Source: Gymnorhina tibicen (Eukaryota > Chordata > Aves > Passeriformes > Artamidae). Taken from it: a stretch of 64,000 nt of DNA. The notes under the pieces are model-generated. The model ran no database searches. It was not told the DNA's origin and was given only the letters and a program-made list of their open reading frames with translations. Shown here in pieces: positions 13,862 through 27,800 of the stretch. Numbering within the stretch: position 1 is the stretch's first letter; each line of letters opens with the position of its first letter. A program made the translations under genes and the position numbers. The DNA lies in contig VXAZ01003260.1 of assembly GCA_013399875.1 (NCBI GenBank), positions 665,377 to 729,376 on the forward strand, given 5' to 3'.

Positions 13862-13981
13862 TGATGTTTTTTTTTGCTCGGTTGGTTTTTGTTGAGGAGG
13901 TTGCTTTTGTTAATTTTGTTTTGGTGGATTTTTGGTTGGTTGGTTTTTTCAGTGTTTTTTGGTGGTGGTGGTTGTTTTTCT
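13862..13981 (+). repeat. GT-rich low-complexity tract
   Basis: The plus strand is almost only G and T, built from GGTTGG, GGTTTTT and GGTGGTGGTGG blocks. It is low-complexity DNA of the kind common in bird introns. Runs of GG and GGTGG could form G-rich structures, but no four-tract G-quadruplex with GGG is present. Confidence 0.75.
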
Positions 13982-16019
13982 AAAGGAATGAATCTCAGCC
14001 AAACCCTGCTCTTTTCCTATTCACGTACATACAAACTGTAGTCTAGTCATCTTTTAATAAACTTAAAATTTTTATTAAGTCCTTATAAGTAAGCTAAGAT
14101 TTGTTTCCAGGCTGCAATGTAGTTTGTTGTCTCATCTCTTCAAACCATAAAATTATGAAGTATCCTTAGAAAGAGTAAATGAAGCACTCTTCAAGGAAGA
14201 CTATATCTGAGGTACATAGAGATATTTTTGCATTTTCTGGATGTAAACAAAAAATTTTGTCATTTGAGTCAAAACTAGTGTGGCTCTAGGGTTATAGTTC
14301 TTCTCTGAAACCTGAAACATGACCAAGTAAATACTTAATTGGGAAAGGATATCCTGGATCAGCAAGTACATGTCAAAACTATTAATATTTTAAGCAATGG
14401 AATTTCTTTGTTTTCTCTTAATTCTCTTAATAGCTCTGAATGTAGTTTGCATTTTAAAACTCTCTCTCTTAAAATTAAGAGAGGAAGAGGAGCTCATTGT
14501 TTCAGGTTTCTCGTCGACGTGAACTTCAGGACACAAAGATTTCATGCAACTTAAGAAGTGTCAAGGCTGTCCATAATGACCTAAGCTCTCCAGTGAGCAA
14601 ATAGGCATCAGCATTTGCCAACTACTATGTAACAGAAGGCTGGATGTGCATAATTAGCACATATTAGAAGTGTCACTAGAGTAGGAGGCTCAGAGGAAAA
14701 ACTTGTATTGGGCTACATTTCCATGGAGACTATCAACTTCACGTTTTAAAAGTCTCTTGAGGAAACTTCTGCATTAATTTTGTCTTTTACATGATTAGAT
14801 GATTACACAAGTGGTGCTCCAGTATGTGGTGATTATCCGTGGAACAGTAAGGCAGTGTTACAAGGCTGTCATAACCTTAAGAAGTAGTTGTGGAAAAATT
14901 TCTCAGTAAGAAGTGCCAGAATCTCCTCTCCTTGCCCTTAAACAAGTAAGAAACAAGCTTTGGCTCACAAGGAAAATTAATTGTCTTATTATTATTAGCT
15001 GTTGCTTCACACTACTGAAACATAGGCCTGTTTACTATACTTGAGAATCCATCACCATTGAAAAATGAACAGGAAAATCAAGAATATTATCTTTGGAAAA
15101 AAACAAGGAAGAACAGCTTTTTCCATCATCATATTCCCCATCCAATTGCTGAGTGTCCTCTGAGCATGATAGCAGTGATTCAGAGGGGAAATCAAATAAG
15201 ACCCAACTTCCCCCTCTGTGTGCCTTGACTGCAGCTCATGTAAGGATCATGTTGATCCCTGTACACTTATCCTAGCTGTTCTTCTGCCCTAAAACATGGC
15301 CTCAAACCTAGCAGTGACTGTACTAAGTATCCTCACAGTGGGCATTTGCTTCACCAGCGAATGCTACGAAATTCAGAGGAGTAAGGCATCAACCAGAAAA
15401 ATTTAGTGTTCAGTAGTTGAGGTTGAAAAGCTCCCTGCCTGTTCAGGGTGGCTGCATTTTTAGGCAATTTCTTTTGATGAGTTTTTTGCTCTTTTATGGT
15501 CATATTTAAATGTTAATTTTAATTGCATTGTTCAGAAGACTGCCTGGAGCAGGAATGCAGCCTTACTGGATCTCTTGAACAATGTGTTCCCCATACTTTC
15601 TGTCAGAATGCTTTATGCTATTGGAGTACATGAATCTATAGAGAACATGGATGTTTGGGAACTGTGCAAAATCGCAAACATTTGTGGTTAGCAAACTGCT
15701 GGTGGGTTGTATGGGAATGTACGGTCTTATCAGTCCTTAGCACAATTCACATCCAAACTGATGGCACAGCAAGACACTTCAGAATAGCGGATCTTAGAGG
15801 TGACAAGTACAGCGTGCATCATCTTCTAAATTAGGTCAAGAAAGTGTTGTGTAAAAAATTAAACAGTTAGTATGAACTGACGTTTCAGGGATCAGATAGA
15901 GAGGGCAATATGGCTGGCAAGATGAAACAGTACATAACCAGTAGTGACAGATATAGCACAGAAGAAGAAAACAACCCCAGAGAAGAGAGGAACACAACTT
16001 TGTTTAAGGAGGGATAATG

Positions 16020-16690
16020 CACATAATGACCACACAAGGCCATTTAGTCCAAACTTCTGCTCAACACAGGCTAGCTACAAAGGCAGATCACATTGTTCAG
16101 GTTCTTGTGCAGTCAGATCTTTAATTTCCCCAGGGATTAATATTTGACAGCCTCTCTCTCACAGTGCCTGTGTCTAGCAACTGGTAAACTTTTTTCCTGA
16201 TACTAGTTGCAATATCCCATGCCACATGTAGCCATTATCTCTTGTCCTTCCAATGTGCACCTCTAGAACAAGTCTGGCTCCAGCTCTTCAGAACCAGCAA
16301 TTTCATTAGTGGATGACAACAGAAATACAGAATCACAGAAAATTCTGATTTGGAAGGAACCCACAAGGACCATCTCTTAGGTGAATGGCCCATACAGGGA
16401 TCAAACTTACAACCTTGGCAGTATTAGTACCATGCTCTAACTAACTGAGCTTTGAGACTATTAAACTCCCATTAGTCTTCTCTTCTCTAGCCTGAACAAA
16501 ATCAGCTCCCTCAAACTCTTCTTGTACATCATGTCATCCAGCCCCCATTCAGCTTGACGGTCTTCCACTAGGTTCACTTCAGCCACTTAATATCTCTTTT
16601 TTTCTCAGTATTCCAAAGCTGGACTCAGTAATTAAATTATTTATTTAAACATCAGGAGAGCCACTTCTTCTCCAGACTGCCTGTATCTTG
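16020..16690 (-). mobile_element. Old CR1 LINE fragment interrupted by a SINE
   Basis: Phrases matching antisense CR1 3' sequence occur in the right order: GGCCATTTAGTCCAAACTTC, CTCTTGTCCTTCCAATGTGC, AGTCTGGCTCCAGCTCTTC and, after the SINE, CTTCTCTTCTCTAGCCTGAA. Divergence from the CR1 consensus as I remember it is high, so this is an old copy. The 16321-16455 interval does not belong to CR1 and splits it. Outer boundaries are approximate. Confidence 0.75.
16321..16455 (-). mobile_element. tRNA-Ile-derived SINE with CR1-like tail (TguSINE1-like)
   Basis: On the minus strand the element opens with a degenerate tRNA-Ile(AAU): GCTCAGTTAGTTAGAGC (A box and D arm), TGGTACTAATACTGCC (anticodon arm with AAT intact) and AAGTTTGATCCCTGTATGG (B box and T arm). 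A short body with GGTTCCTTCCAAAT follows, then the CR1-type octamer tail TTCTGTGATTCTGTA. A tRNA-Ile head joined to a CR1 tail is the structure of TguSINE1, a songbird SINE mobilised by CR1 machinery. It is a SINE rather than a tRNA gene: the acceptor stem is not complete and several invariant positions are mutated. Confidence 0.8.
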
Positions 16691-19650
16691 CCATAATAGG
16701 ACTTTTTACTCAATGACTTTTACACAAGTTGTAAGTATTTGAGTATTTTCTATATAGATTATTTTTTAATTCTTGGGCTGTTGGTGATGTTGGCTGATAT
16801 GTGGCTTTTTGTACTTTAAGATTTTATCTATAATGGTCTTGTTATTTTCAAAATGGGGGCCAAAGAAAAATGTTTTGTTTTGATTATAATAATAAAAAAA
16901 AAAGCCAGGTGACTTTTTCCTTTGCAAGTACTTTTAAGGACCTGACACAGGATCCAGACACTGGGCACAGTTGTTCCCCTCACAAACAGCCATTTACCCA
17001 TGGGAAAGCCAGAGATGTGTGTTTGATTTTGTGCATGTTCCCTTGAAATAGTTGTACTCTGTTAACAAAATACACCCCAGAGAGTGGAAGCCCCTGAATT
17101 ATGCCGGGATGCCTCTTATTACCTTCATATACCTTCAGCAGGGATGAGTTCATCAGCCCAGTTGTAAAACAGAAGAGCTTTTTCAAGCCTCATCAATACT
17201 CACTGAGTTCCCTGGAATGACTTTCCTTTGCTTCACTGAAGCAAACTGACTTAGCAGCTTGTCTCACTTCTTGTATCTGTGAAAAACTCTACATCACACA
17301 GCAGAGCAAAGCTGAGTTTGTCAGTTAAATGGTTTCACAGCCCAGCAAAAATATGTTCTCCAAGAAACATACTAAAAGGTTGTTGATCTTGGCATGAAGC
17401 GATTGACCCCAAGGAACCTCTTGCTTCCCATCACTAAATGGTAAGGAACAAAAATAGCACAGAGCAACCAACCTTTTGTGGGAAAGGTAAGGCCGAAATT
17501 AGCCAGGGATCCACAAAACTTTTTGAGGCCAAACATAGTTAAGGGTATTACATTTCATATTTCTCTCTGACAAATTTTGGTGTTACTCTTCACAGTGAGA
17601 CTTTAACCATAATTATAATTATAAACAACAAAAGCACTGTTCTAGACATGGCATAAATCTTTGTGAATTTCCACAGCTGCTGGAAAATTGGTTTTGCTGT
17701 TGCTCAAATTTCAGTACAACATAGGAATTTAGACAGGCTGTGTCTAAGTTTTTTTCTCAGTCTCATGCAAAAGAAACAAACAACAAAGAAATAATTTACC
17801 TCTGAAATCCATTCAAAGGTGTTTTAGGTTCTAAGAGATGTGTTCCTTAAGAGTAAAATTACAGCTCTAGGTAGCTATAAAGGATCAAACAGGATAGATC
17901 CAAATGTTTTCTAACCAAAAGTTATCTACCACCACTAAAAGATACTGTGCTTAGCCCAAGTTTTATTCAAAGGAACAGAGAATATTTGTAGGAGTATTGA
18001 ACTGCTACCCTGCTCAAAGTCGCAAGGTTTGCCATCAGAGTCTTAATTTATGAAAAGAAAAGCAGGTCCACATTTTTGAAAAGACATTTCAGTATCTAAT
18101 ATCCAAGGATTTCAAAACTGGAAATACAGCTTCAAAATCAAAATCTGTAGATAAATTTCTTAAATAAAGGCTAATCTTATCAGTGTATATTTATTAATGC
18201 ATCTACACATTGATCATATGCATTATGTGTTATCTATTACTAAATTCTTAAGGATTTTTTTAAAGTGCTATGAGAATTTTAATGAAAGATGTTATTTTTC
18301 TAAGAACATTCTTATTTCATGCTTTTTGTTCTTCATTAAGACATATTTTCCTTTGTTGTTTTAAATAAAATTTAATTTTACAAGATGTAGGGTTTATTTT
18401 ATAAGAAACAACTTTTTTCATTGATGTTCAGAAAATTTTGCTGCAAAAAAAATACTTAGCTCACAAATTCATTTTTTTTCTCCAAATTCATTTTATCTGA
18501 TCAATTTTAGTTCCCTTTTAGCTTCAGGCAAACTGGACTTCAATCAAATGTTTGCAATTGATCAGCTTGCATGTATAATAATTCACAATGCTTTACAAAA
18601 CCTCTCCATGGTGTTTGTCATTCCCAGGGCCCCATGTTGTCTGTGGGATTCCTGCCCTGAATTTATCTCTATTTCATCCCATTAAAACCATGGGCGTTTA
18701 ATGAAATTTGTCATCTCAGTCTGTTTCAAAATATCCATGCTGTTATTTCTGTTTTACTGCTCCAATATGTGGGTATAAACAATGCAGCAAGTATTTGAAA
18801 GTCTCACCCTCAACTTTTCAATTGAAGTCCTTGATTAATGAGGTGGAAGAGCTGCATAATGTTGATAATTTTATTGTAAGTGGCAATAAATGATAACAGC
18901 ATGGAATGGGTAGGTGAGGGTCTAAGAGGCAGGTGTTAAATCTGGCTGGTGTTAAGAGATAGGGAAGACACAGTTGGAGCAAAGAGACAAACAGAAATAG
19001 CAGAGAATATCCAGCTCAAGTAGTGAAATCTGCTCTGAGTGGAATTATATCAGCTAAATACAGGCATCTGTTTTAATTAAGCCTGATGCTTCATGGCTGC
19101 CTTTTCAGTCAGTGGGGAGACTGACCCACCTGCAGATGACAGGATTATTGCCTTGGAGATTCTTGTTTCCTCCCAGGGAGGTAAAGAGGGCTTTGGGCAA
19201 GCAACTTCTCCCCAACCTGACTGTCTAAAAGGCTCTTGCTTTCAGATCTACTCCCTGTCTTTCACTGGTTTCTCTTAGCAGTTTTTCCCCAATACCTGTG
19301 TGCAGGCTGGCAGTGTCCCCTCTGTTTTGTTGAGATGTCACCTTTCTTGCTTCTGGATATGTAGATCTGACATGAGCTCTGTCAGTTTGCAGTAATGTTG
19401 CTGCTTTGGCACATTAATAATCAGCCAGTGCCTGGACTCTGGATCTCTTTCCTACCTGTAGCAGTGCCTCTATTAGACAGTCTTGTCGCTGCGTGTCTTT
19501 TCTTCTGTCATGCAGGTCGTGTTCGGAAATGCCCTAATGGCCTCCTTGCATAATCAAATCAGGTAGTATCCAGCTATCCATGAATCTTCCAAGCAGAAAA
19601 GTGTACAAGCTCACAGAGATAATGCTGCTCTGATCTCTGGATGTATTTTT

Positions 19651-19762
19651 CTTTAAAAAACAAACCAACCAAACCAGAACAAAACAATAACAACAAAAAA
19701 CCCAAACAAACGAAACCCCCCACAAAAACAAACAAAAAAAACCAACCAAAAACCACATAGAT
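19651..19762 (+). repeat. A/C-rich low-complexity tract
   Basis: The plus strand is built of AAAC, AACC and CAAA units with hardly any G or T, the mirror of the GT-rich tract near 13.9 kb. The open frame on the minus strand here, rich in F, V, W and L, is a product of this bias and not a membrane protein. Confidence 0.75.
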
Positions 19763-22700
19763 TTTCCAAGTCTTTTCCTGATTCTCCCAGTGAATGTAAC
19801 AGAACAAAATTGGCATGTTGTGTCAGAGCCTGTGGAGGTAAGAGTAGTCTGATTTCTTCCCCCCAGACATCTCCTTCTTGTAAAAAGATACAGTTCTGAT
19901 CTACAACAAGATTCCAAGGCCTCCAGCTGCATGACCGTAAATTAAACTTAAGCAGCACATCTGGGAATCCCTGAGGTTTGTTGTTCAGAATACCTTCATC
20001 GTGTAAGCTCACCAGGCCTTAGAGACATCTTCAGCCTTGCGTAAAGGCTCTGGGATTTTAGAGTACGCTTTTCTAGGATAGCCCTTCAGGTGCACTTGGA
20101 AGGATTTACAGAACTCCAGAGAGTCCAGTTCTTCCAGCATTCATTGCTCCAATTGAGCCCCTCTAAGGATCCCTAGCCGTGGAGACCTGGTACCTACAAA
20201 GACTGATCACAGCTTTCATGGTGAGATTGCCCTGGAGTTGTGAATTTGGGCAATCAACCTTAGGACTTGGTACCGAGATTTACTTTCAAAAATACGTGTA
20301 TGGGAAGCTCTCCTGTGCATACATGGACTATGTGTCTTTCACAAACATAGTATCCACCCATCAGCATAGCTTCAAGTTCTCTGGAGTCACATAGGATCTC
20401 AGAAACTCTTATTTTTGTATTGAGTTTGCACTTGGATGCTTTGGCTGGCAAGAAGAGTAAACTATCACATCTCCATTACAGTCAGCAAAAGTATGGGATT
20501 TTCGCTTTTCCATTACAACTTGTTTGAAAGGAGCATGCATCAGGATGAACATAAAAGTTGTCTTGAACCAAGAAAATAATTAGAACCACCACCTTTATGA
20601 TGTCAAAGTACACTCAGAAGTTTCAGCTGCCAAATGACTTCCAAATTGCTGGTAGCTTGGATTAATTGTGTTTATAATTCAAAATGATCAAATTTACAAC
20701 AGCCATATACTCTCTTCCACTATTCTATAATAGGTCAGTATTTCTCTGTTAATGTCAACTTTAAAATTACATTTCATTTTCCAAAGCCCAGGAAGCGCTT
20801 GGGGAAAGTCTGGCTTTTCACTCACAGAACAGATCAAATGCAGCAGCATTAGTCAGCATTTCTTTTTCAATCTGTACATAATCCTATTATATTTTAGGCA
20901 GTGCTGTCAAAGCATATGATGCTGAGCAACAGTCTTACAGAGAACAGCCCTGTTGCAGTCTATGTCAGTTCACATCTTTGGCTGGTTATGAACCATAGAA
21001 GATCTTGGCAGAAGGCTTTAATTAGCCCTAAGTCTCTTGTTTAAGCATTCATCTTATTTTTCATCCCAACCTATTACTGCTCTCTTTTCAAAGCATATTT
21101 TAAAGAGAATCTTTAACTCTGACAAATTACAAGAAAGTTTATTTAATTCTGTGAATGTGTGTGTTGATTTCTGAAAAGCCTTTTTATTTGGGGATCTTCT
21201 GTCAGTGCAACTGTTTGCTCTCTGTGCCGTAGCAGTCTTGCCAATGTCAAGATCCTGCAACTTTCAAGTGAAAATTTATTAAATGAAAAAAGGCGAGGCA
21301 CTGGTCTGTGACACTGAGACTTAGGAGCCATACCTGTTTTACACAGACTTTGGCTCTGAGCCTGGAGCCAGGTCCTCTCCTGCAGCACAGTGGTGATTTT
21401 TATGTGCTATAATGCAGGTGGAGCAGGGGTGTTTCAGAGCAGTGTCTGAAATGCGAAGGGGTTATAGCAGCACACAAAACAGCTGTTTTTATGACCTAAT
21501 GATGGTTAGGTCTTAACAGGTTATGCCCGAAAGGTAGTGGAAGAGCAAGCAGGGACATTTGCAAGTTCATGGACTTGTGTGATGAAGGACAGAGAGGACT
21601 GTGGCGAGAAGGGGGAGGCAGATCTGCTGTAACCATATTCATACTGCGTGTCACGAGTGACCAGGTCTTTGAAGAGTGAGTGGTTAAGTAATGACACAGG
21701 CTGAAATGGGCAGGTGTGTAGGAGCCTGCCCTAGTAGCCTTGTGAAGGTGTGTCCCCTTTGTGATGGCACTTGGGCAGCTAACAGCAGTGTATCAGTGTG
21801 TGCTGTTAGTGGATATTGACCCCTGCCATGCAGTCACCTCCAGCTGTTCTCTCGTTACTCAGCACAATTTATTGCAGCTTTAAAATAAGTGTTCTCTTTG
21901 TAACAGTGCTGTAGTTTCTGTGTTAGTTTTATCTGGTACACTACAGATAGAGTTGCAATCAGCCTGTCTAGGCTGTTGTAGGCAGTAAAATGGGCCTATC
22001 CCACTTCCCTCTCTACGTGTTCCCAGCATGGTCCTTCCTCAGAGTGTGTTGCCCCAGGTCTGCAGAATGCTGAAATGGTGATGGCGGCATGGCTGAAAAT
22101 TCATCCTATGAAAATAAAAATTGCTGGATCAATCAGATGATTCAGATACTCCTTAGTCTTGTGATTATTGGTGATGACACACAGAAACAAGATGGGACCA
22201 CGTGTTTGAGGCTTGAGGGTGAAGTTAGTGAGGAAGGGAACTTTTCCTTTTGAAAGTAACCAGGAGACAGAAAGACCAAGCCAGTACACTGCAAAATTAA
22301 ATTGTAATAACTCAAAAACCTACCTGGCACAAGCAAGAGTAGACCAGAAATTACTTCTTATGGATATGTTTGAGAAAAATCACAAGTTTTCCATCCGGTC
22401 AGACAGAAGACCATTGAGGCAAAATGTTAAGGTTTAAGGAAAATTAAGCTCATACTAAAGAAATGCAGAATGCTATAAGCCCCTGCAAAAACTCTGTTTA
22501 TCATTCTAAAAGAGCAGGTGAAGAAAAGCCATGCTGAATTAATTGTATCTCAACACCAATACGTAACAGATTGGCGTTATTTTTGGAATTTTGCCCCTCT
22601 AATGAGCACAAAGTAAGAAATTGCTGTAAGAAAATAATTAACTGTGAAAAATTAAAAGCTGTAATGGTATTGTTATCAAAAAATCTCTGTAGATAACAAT

Positions 22701-23476
22701 GTGAAATACGCATCTAAATGTTTGGTGTTGTCTTATTAACATATTATACAGTAATGTGGAGTATCTTCTTCAGAGTGGTTTTAATTTTTATAGCATTAAA
22801 GAGTCTCCACACAGTTGTCTCTGAAGCTGTTAAACCGAGTTCATGTCAGACAACTTGCAAGATTTCCCACTTGGATTGAATATTTCTGTTTCACTGTGTC
22901 TAGCGCAATGTGTGCTCTGCACACCTGAAAACAGTTTCAACTCCTTCATGTCCCAAAGGAAGGTATCAACAAAAAACTTTCTTCTGGAGACACTACTTTT
23001 TCATATGGAAAAGGGAGACCTTAGTTCAGCATTGACAATAACAATAGAAATTCTCTTCCTCATTGTGTGGGTTCCAATCAAAATAAATTGTGCTGGATTG
23101 ACTTCTGCAGTCATAAATTTTCTAGTTTGAAATACGTTGCGTCAGTTGCCAAGGACTGAGTTGGCACTGGTAACTTATTTTAAGACCCTTTTTATACTTG
23201 TTAGGATACAATGAGAAAAAGATGGAAGAAAACCAAAGAAGTTGTCCTTGTACAAACAGATTTTTTTTTTAAAGGGTTTTGTGTGACAAATTAAATCCGG
23301 AAACATTAGCGGAAAGATGAAATTTCACCTAACTAGATATGTAATTTAGAGCACTTATCCAACTTCCCTTTACACCTCATGTAAGGAGACTCACTCTATC
23401 ATGAGATGAGTGTCTAGAATAGTCACAGCCTTTCTTATTTAATATTCATGCCTAATGAAGTTTGTTCTATTTACAG

Positions 23477-23616
23477 GTTTTATCTGGGGTGAAATTAAAC
23501 AGATGTGGGATGGTGGACTACAGGACTACATTCACGACTGGTGGAACCTCATGGATTTTGTAATGAACTCCTTGTACTTGGCAACAATCTCTTTGAAAAT
23601 TGTTGCATTTTCAAAG
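23477..23616 (+). CDS. TRPC4: TRPC4 coding exon: S2-S3 loop and S3
   Basis: The exon completes a glycine codon and then reads [20 protein letters not shown], followed by the S3 helix ([20 protein letters not shown]) and VAFSK. It is 140 bp: 2 bases, then 46 codons, ending on a codon boundary before a GTAAAT donor. The FIWGEIK and DWWNLMDF motifs are near-invariant in TRPC4 and TRPC5. The acceptor TTCTATTTACAG is ordinary. The sequence has no frameshift or stop and appears intact and under constraint. Confidence 0.95.
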
Positions 23617-24767
23617 GTAAATTTAAAAAAAAATCAGTAAAATTTTTAAGATAAATTAAATCACGCTTCTTCAATCTTTCTTCTGTGTTTGGAGGTCCTG
23701 AGGCTTAGCAATGCAAGAGATGTATGATGTGCTCTGTGAATCTTCTGCAGCAGTGACAGGAAGCTAGACAAGCACAAGAGCAAACAAAACATTCAATTTT
23801 ATGCTTTTTTCTTCTTGGCCTACGCAATCTTTTCTTATTTTGTCCTGAACTGTCATACTGTTAATTTCTTGAAAAACTAAAATTACGTGTAGTATTTTAT
23901 AATGTTGGCATAAAATTATGTTTTATGTTATTCCGTGACATTTTTTCAGTGAGAAATTATTGCCCCAAAGACAATTTTACACAACTTTCAGACAGGTCTA
24001 CTGGCAAAATACTTAGTCAAAATTGGTGTGGGAAACCAAAGAGCAAGATTTTAATTTCTTTTGAAAATTTATGATAAGTGTAACATGAAAAACTAAAACT
24101 GAAGGGGATAAAGTGGTCACTCAGGGCTAGGTATGTTCATTTTTTCATTCTTTTCATGAACTTGTTGTGAATAGTCTTATATTTCCACTTTTTAAAGTAT
24201 CTTCCAGCAGAATAGCCCTTCTTTCCAAAGGCATAGAACATGTTGTGTGAACATTTTATATGTATTCAACATGAATACATAGTATGATAGAAATTCCTCA
24301 TAAAACGAGATATTTTGAGCAAAAAGCGGTCTCAAGTGCAAATAAACATATGAAAGGAAATTAAAGCCTGTTTAAGCATTTGTGATAGAGTTCTTATCAC
24401 ATCCAAGTAAAGATAAGCCCATTTTTACTGGCCACTGGGATCAGCATTATACTTCAGCTTTTTCATGTTCCCTGCCGCCAGCAATAATTTTATAGTTTCA
24501 ATAATACTACCCTGTATGCATGGAAGGAGAGTCTCTCCTCTGCCAAGATACTTTTGACTGGGACAAGGAGAGAGCTGTCAAGTAGCCGGTTATGGCTTCC
24601 TCTCCTCAAACAGTAGCTGTTCTCGTTGCAGCCCTGCCACAGGCATAGAGGAACTTAGGAACTCTAATTTATATCGTCTTGTGCCTGTTCACAAAGGTCC
24701 ATGTGTCAGCTGGTCAGGAGCAGGGATGAACAAAGACCTGGGATGTGCTGACACACCAGCCGTCTCC

Positions 24768-24801
24768 TTTGACTAAAGGTTTTTGACTAAAGGTTTTTGA
24801 C
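24768..24801 (+). repeat. 14-bp tandem duplication
   Basis: GACTAAAGGTTTTT occurs twice head to tail, followed by the start of a third copy. This is a small replication-slippage duplication. Confidence 0.8.
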
Positions 24802-27800
24802 GTGCTGGGCCTCTGGCTGCAAACCTTTGGAAGTCTTCTCACTCAAAGAAATTTGGAGCCTGAAAGAGGGAGGTGCTCCAAAGTGTGGTGAACTGTCATT
24901 TAAAAGCTAATTAAATGCCTTTTTACACACAAAGACGCTTCATCATAAAGCGACTAGAAAATAAATAGTCATTTCACTGTCCCCTGTAACAAAGGAAACA
25001 GTTCATTGAAAATGGATGTTTCCAAAGTATTGGAGATGGCCAATTCTTCACTTCAGAATAGTATTAATTAGAAGACATTATAATCCTTTCATCTTCCAAA
25101 CAGCTTCTGCTTACAGTAATCGGATTCCAAGGTGACAGTATCTGGGATAATGTGCATCCATTACTCTCCAAATTGGTGCTTACATTTTAATAATAATGAA
25201 TACAGTGCTTAAAAAAGCTGTGCTGGTCAACTGAAGCACACAATGAGGTAATGAACAGAGGAATACAAGTGTGATTTAATACCCAGCCACGTTCCTTCAA
25301 ATGCCTACAACAGAGTTCCTTGCCACTATGCCAGATGAGATTGAGAGGATGCCAAATGTAACCAGTTATGTTTTGATATAAAGCTTTAATTTTCTTTTCC
25401 TGAGCATTGCAAGACAGGTTCTTCTAAGTTACAGCTATTCTGTATTTATTGAACCACATATATAAGATCAGTTCTTAGATTCTTTCTTTCTTCTATGGAG
25501 CAGTTCAAGCCACCTAAGAAAACATTTTAACCAATGCACTTGAATAAAATTATGAGTGCCCCTATACTCTCATATGAGTGCTACTCTCCTGTGTGATAAA
25601 TATTCCCAGAGTAAAATACAGTGTTTATTGCCCGTTTCAGGCTCTCTGACTGATGCAGTAGTTAAGTAGATGGATTATTTAGAGTAGCTGATGGGGTAGT
25701 GTAAAATGCACCAAAGTGTATCATTTCAGGATGAGAGAACTGCTAAGGTAACTCAAATTTATTGGTTTAATTACCAGTATTCAAATAAAATAAGGACACC
25801 TTATAATTTTCGAGGGGCTATGTTTTTTTGTCTCTGTATCAGCATGCTAGGTCTTCCTAAATTATCCACTATATCCATGGAAAATGGTCTCTTCTCCATA
25901 AAAATATAATAATAAATAGTGCATTTTCACAAATTTTTTAAAGTACAAGATGACAGATTTTAAGCAACACATTTGTTTTGATGTAGGGTTTTAGGTAAAA
26001 ATCATTGTGCCTTAAGAAAAAATGGTTCCTTTTATGTTTTTTGAATATAGTTTATTTTGTACTGATGTGTAAAGTTAAGTGCAGTGTCAATTTGTGTGCA
26101 GAATCTGCTTGCTTTATCTTAAATACTTATTAAACCTGAGCATTGGACCTAGTGCTGCTTGTTTCCAATTCTGCTAGAAATCATTTACAATTTCGTATTG
26201 CTGATAATGTGCCTCAGACACTGACATGAAGATCTAGTAGGGAAACAAATTCCTGTTCAGGGAAAGTACTCCGAAAAGTAACTAAAGTACATTATTTGTC
26301 TCAGCATTTACTGGCTTAATGATCACTGTGTCAGGTCTACTTTGTTCAGCAGTAGATAGGACTGTACATCTCTTCTGCCACCAGTTCTGCAGAAGATAAC
26401 ATCTTCTTGCATGTTTGCATTGTAAAATGGTTTTGACTGATATTTTACCAGATTCATGGGCTAAATGTCCATTTACATAGGACGATTAACACCTCTCCAC
26501 CCCTGAGAAATTATGGACTCGATTCCTCAGTGTAATTACCATTTTAAAGCTCTCTGCTAGGCCATCCTTCTGCCCCCTTCCTACTGCTGCTCTGAAATTC
26601 CACATAATGAATGCAAAGTTTGATACATACATTTTAAAATAGGATGAGTTCACATTTACATATGGCCTTTCAGGAAAGGATGTAAAGTACTTTTCCTGAA
26701 ATGGATATTACTTAACTTGTCTCTTTGTGACCAGAAACAAGGGGGTCACCTTAGACCAAGGTCCAACAGCCCATTAAACATTCAGGTAGCCTGATCTACA
26801 TATCTGTTTGATCTCCCTTGGTGCTTCCAGGAGATGCAGACTTCATGTCTTTTATTTTAATGGAAAAACAGTGATCACTCAACTTTTTTCTCACAAATAG
26901 TTCAGATATGTAATTTGCATTTGAATTCCTTCGAGTAAGGATCAATAATTATTATCTTGTATTCCCTGCCTGACATCTCAAAAGCATCATGTATTTACCT
27001 TGAAACTCTACTGTTTATATGCTGCTCAGTTTGTTTTCTGCTCTTCTTAATTTTCCATTGATGTGCCATGTAAATTTCCTTTAACCACTGAGCCAGTAAT
27101 AGGTGTTATTTAATCAAATTAAGTGATGGTTGGCTTTGTTATGTGTCAGAAGGTTGTGTTTGCATTTCAAGTCGGGACAGAAATTCATAAGGGTCACCAA
27201 ACAGAGGACTGCAGAGTATCAACATCATGATTTACAGCAAACTCAGTGTTGCTATGTTTTCCTCTTACCATTTTCCATTCCCTAGAACAATAATCCTTTA
27301 TTTATCCTGTGTGGAACAGAAGGACTTCAACAAACATGAGTGAGAGAACAAATACTTCAATTCTCCGTGGTTTAGCTTGTTTGGTTCTGAGATACAGTTT
27401 TAATTTTTTTTTTTTCACTGTTCCAGGTTATACCTAGTCTTTTTGCTACTCTTCTGTATTTTCCTTTTCACAAAAAAGCTGCTTTGTTCTCTAGATCTTT
27501 TCTTTAATATTTCTAGATTCCTTTCTACCATCCTCTGCTCTAGTTAGTGGAATCAATAGGGACTTGTTGTTAGAGACCTCTTATACTCATTATTTTCTTT
27601 ATATTATTTGCTGTCTTCTTACAGTTAGTATATTTCACAGGTGATTTCCAAACTTATCTCTCAGGCCTTCACCTTTCTCACTTTTTTCTGCCAAGTATTT
27701 CCAGTCTCTTAAATTATGTTTCTTCAACACTAAAATAGCAGACATCACTCTCTGTTGACAACCATGACACCTCTTGAATTCTATCCAAATGTGCCGGAAG

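Larger units (their letters stand above)
11172..23476 (+). other. TRPC4: TRPC4 intron, 12.3 kb
   Basis: The intron runs from a GTAAAT donor to a TTTACAG acceptor. It contains a GT-rich stretch near 13.9 kb, a nested CR1/SINE at 16.0-16.7 kb and an A/C-rich stretch near 19.7 kb. Between these I recognise no gene, RNA or repeat. The segment around 21.4-21.9 kb is more G-rich than its surroundings and may be a decayed repeat, but I could not name it. Confidence 0.9.

Noticed and set aside
16385..16455. Functional tRNA-Ile gene on the minus strand
   Set aside because: The anticodon arm is recognisable, but the acceptor stem is not complete, B-box and other invariant bases are mutated, and it continues into a CR1-like SINE tail.
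19534..20012. Hydrophobic minus-strand frames suggesting a membrane protein
   Set aside because: The F/V/W/L-rich part is the complement of the A/C-rich low-complexity tract at 19651-19762. No splice or family signature supports it.
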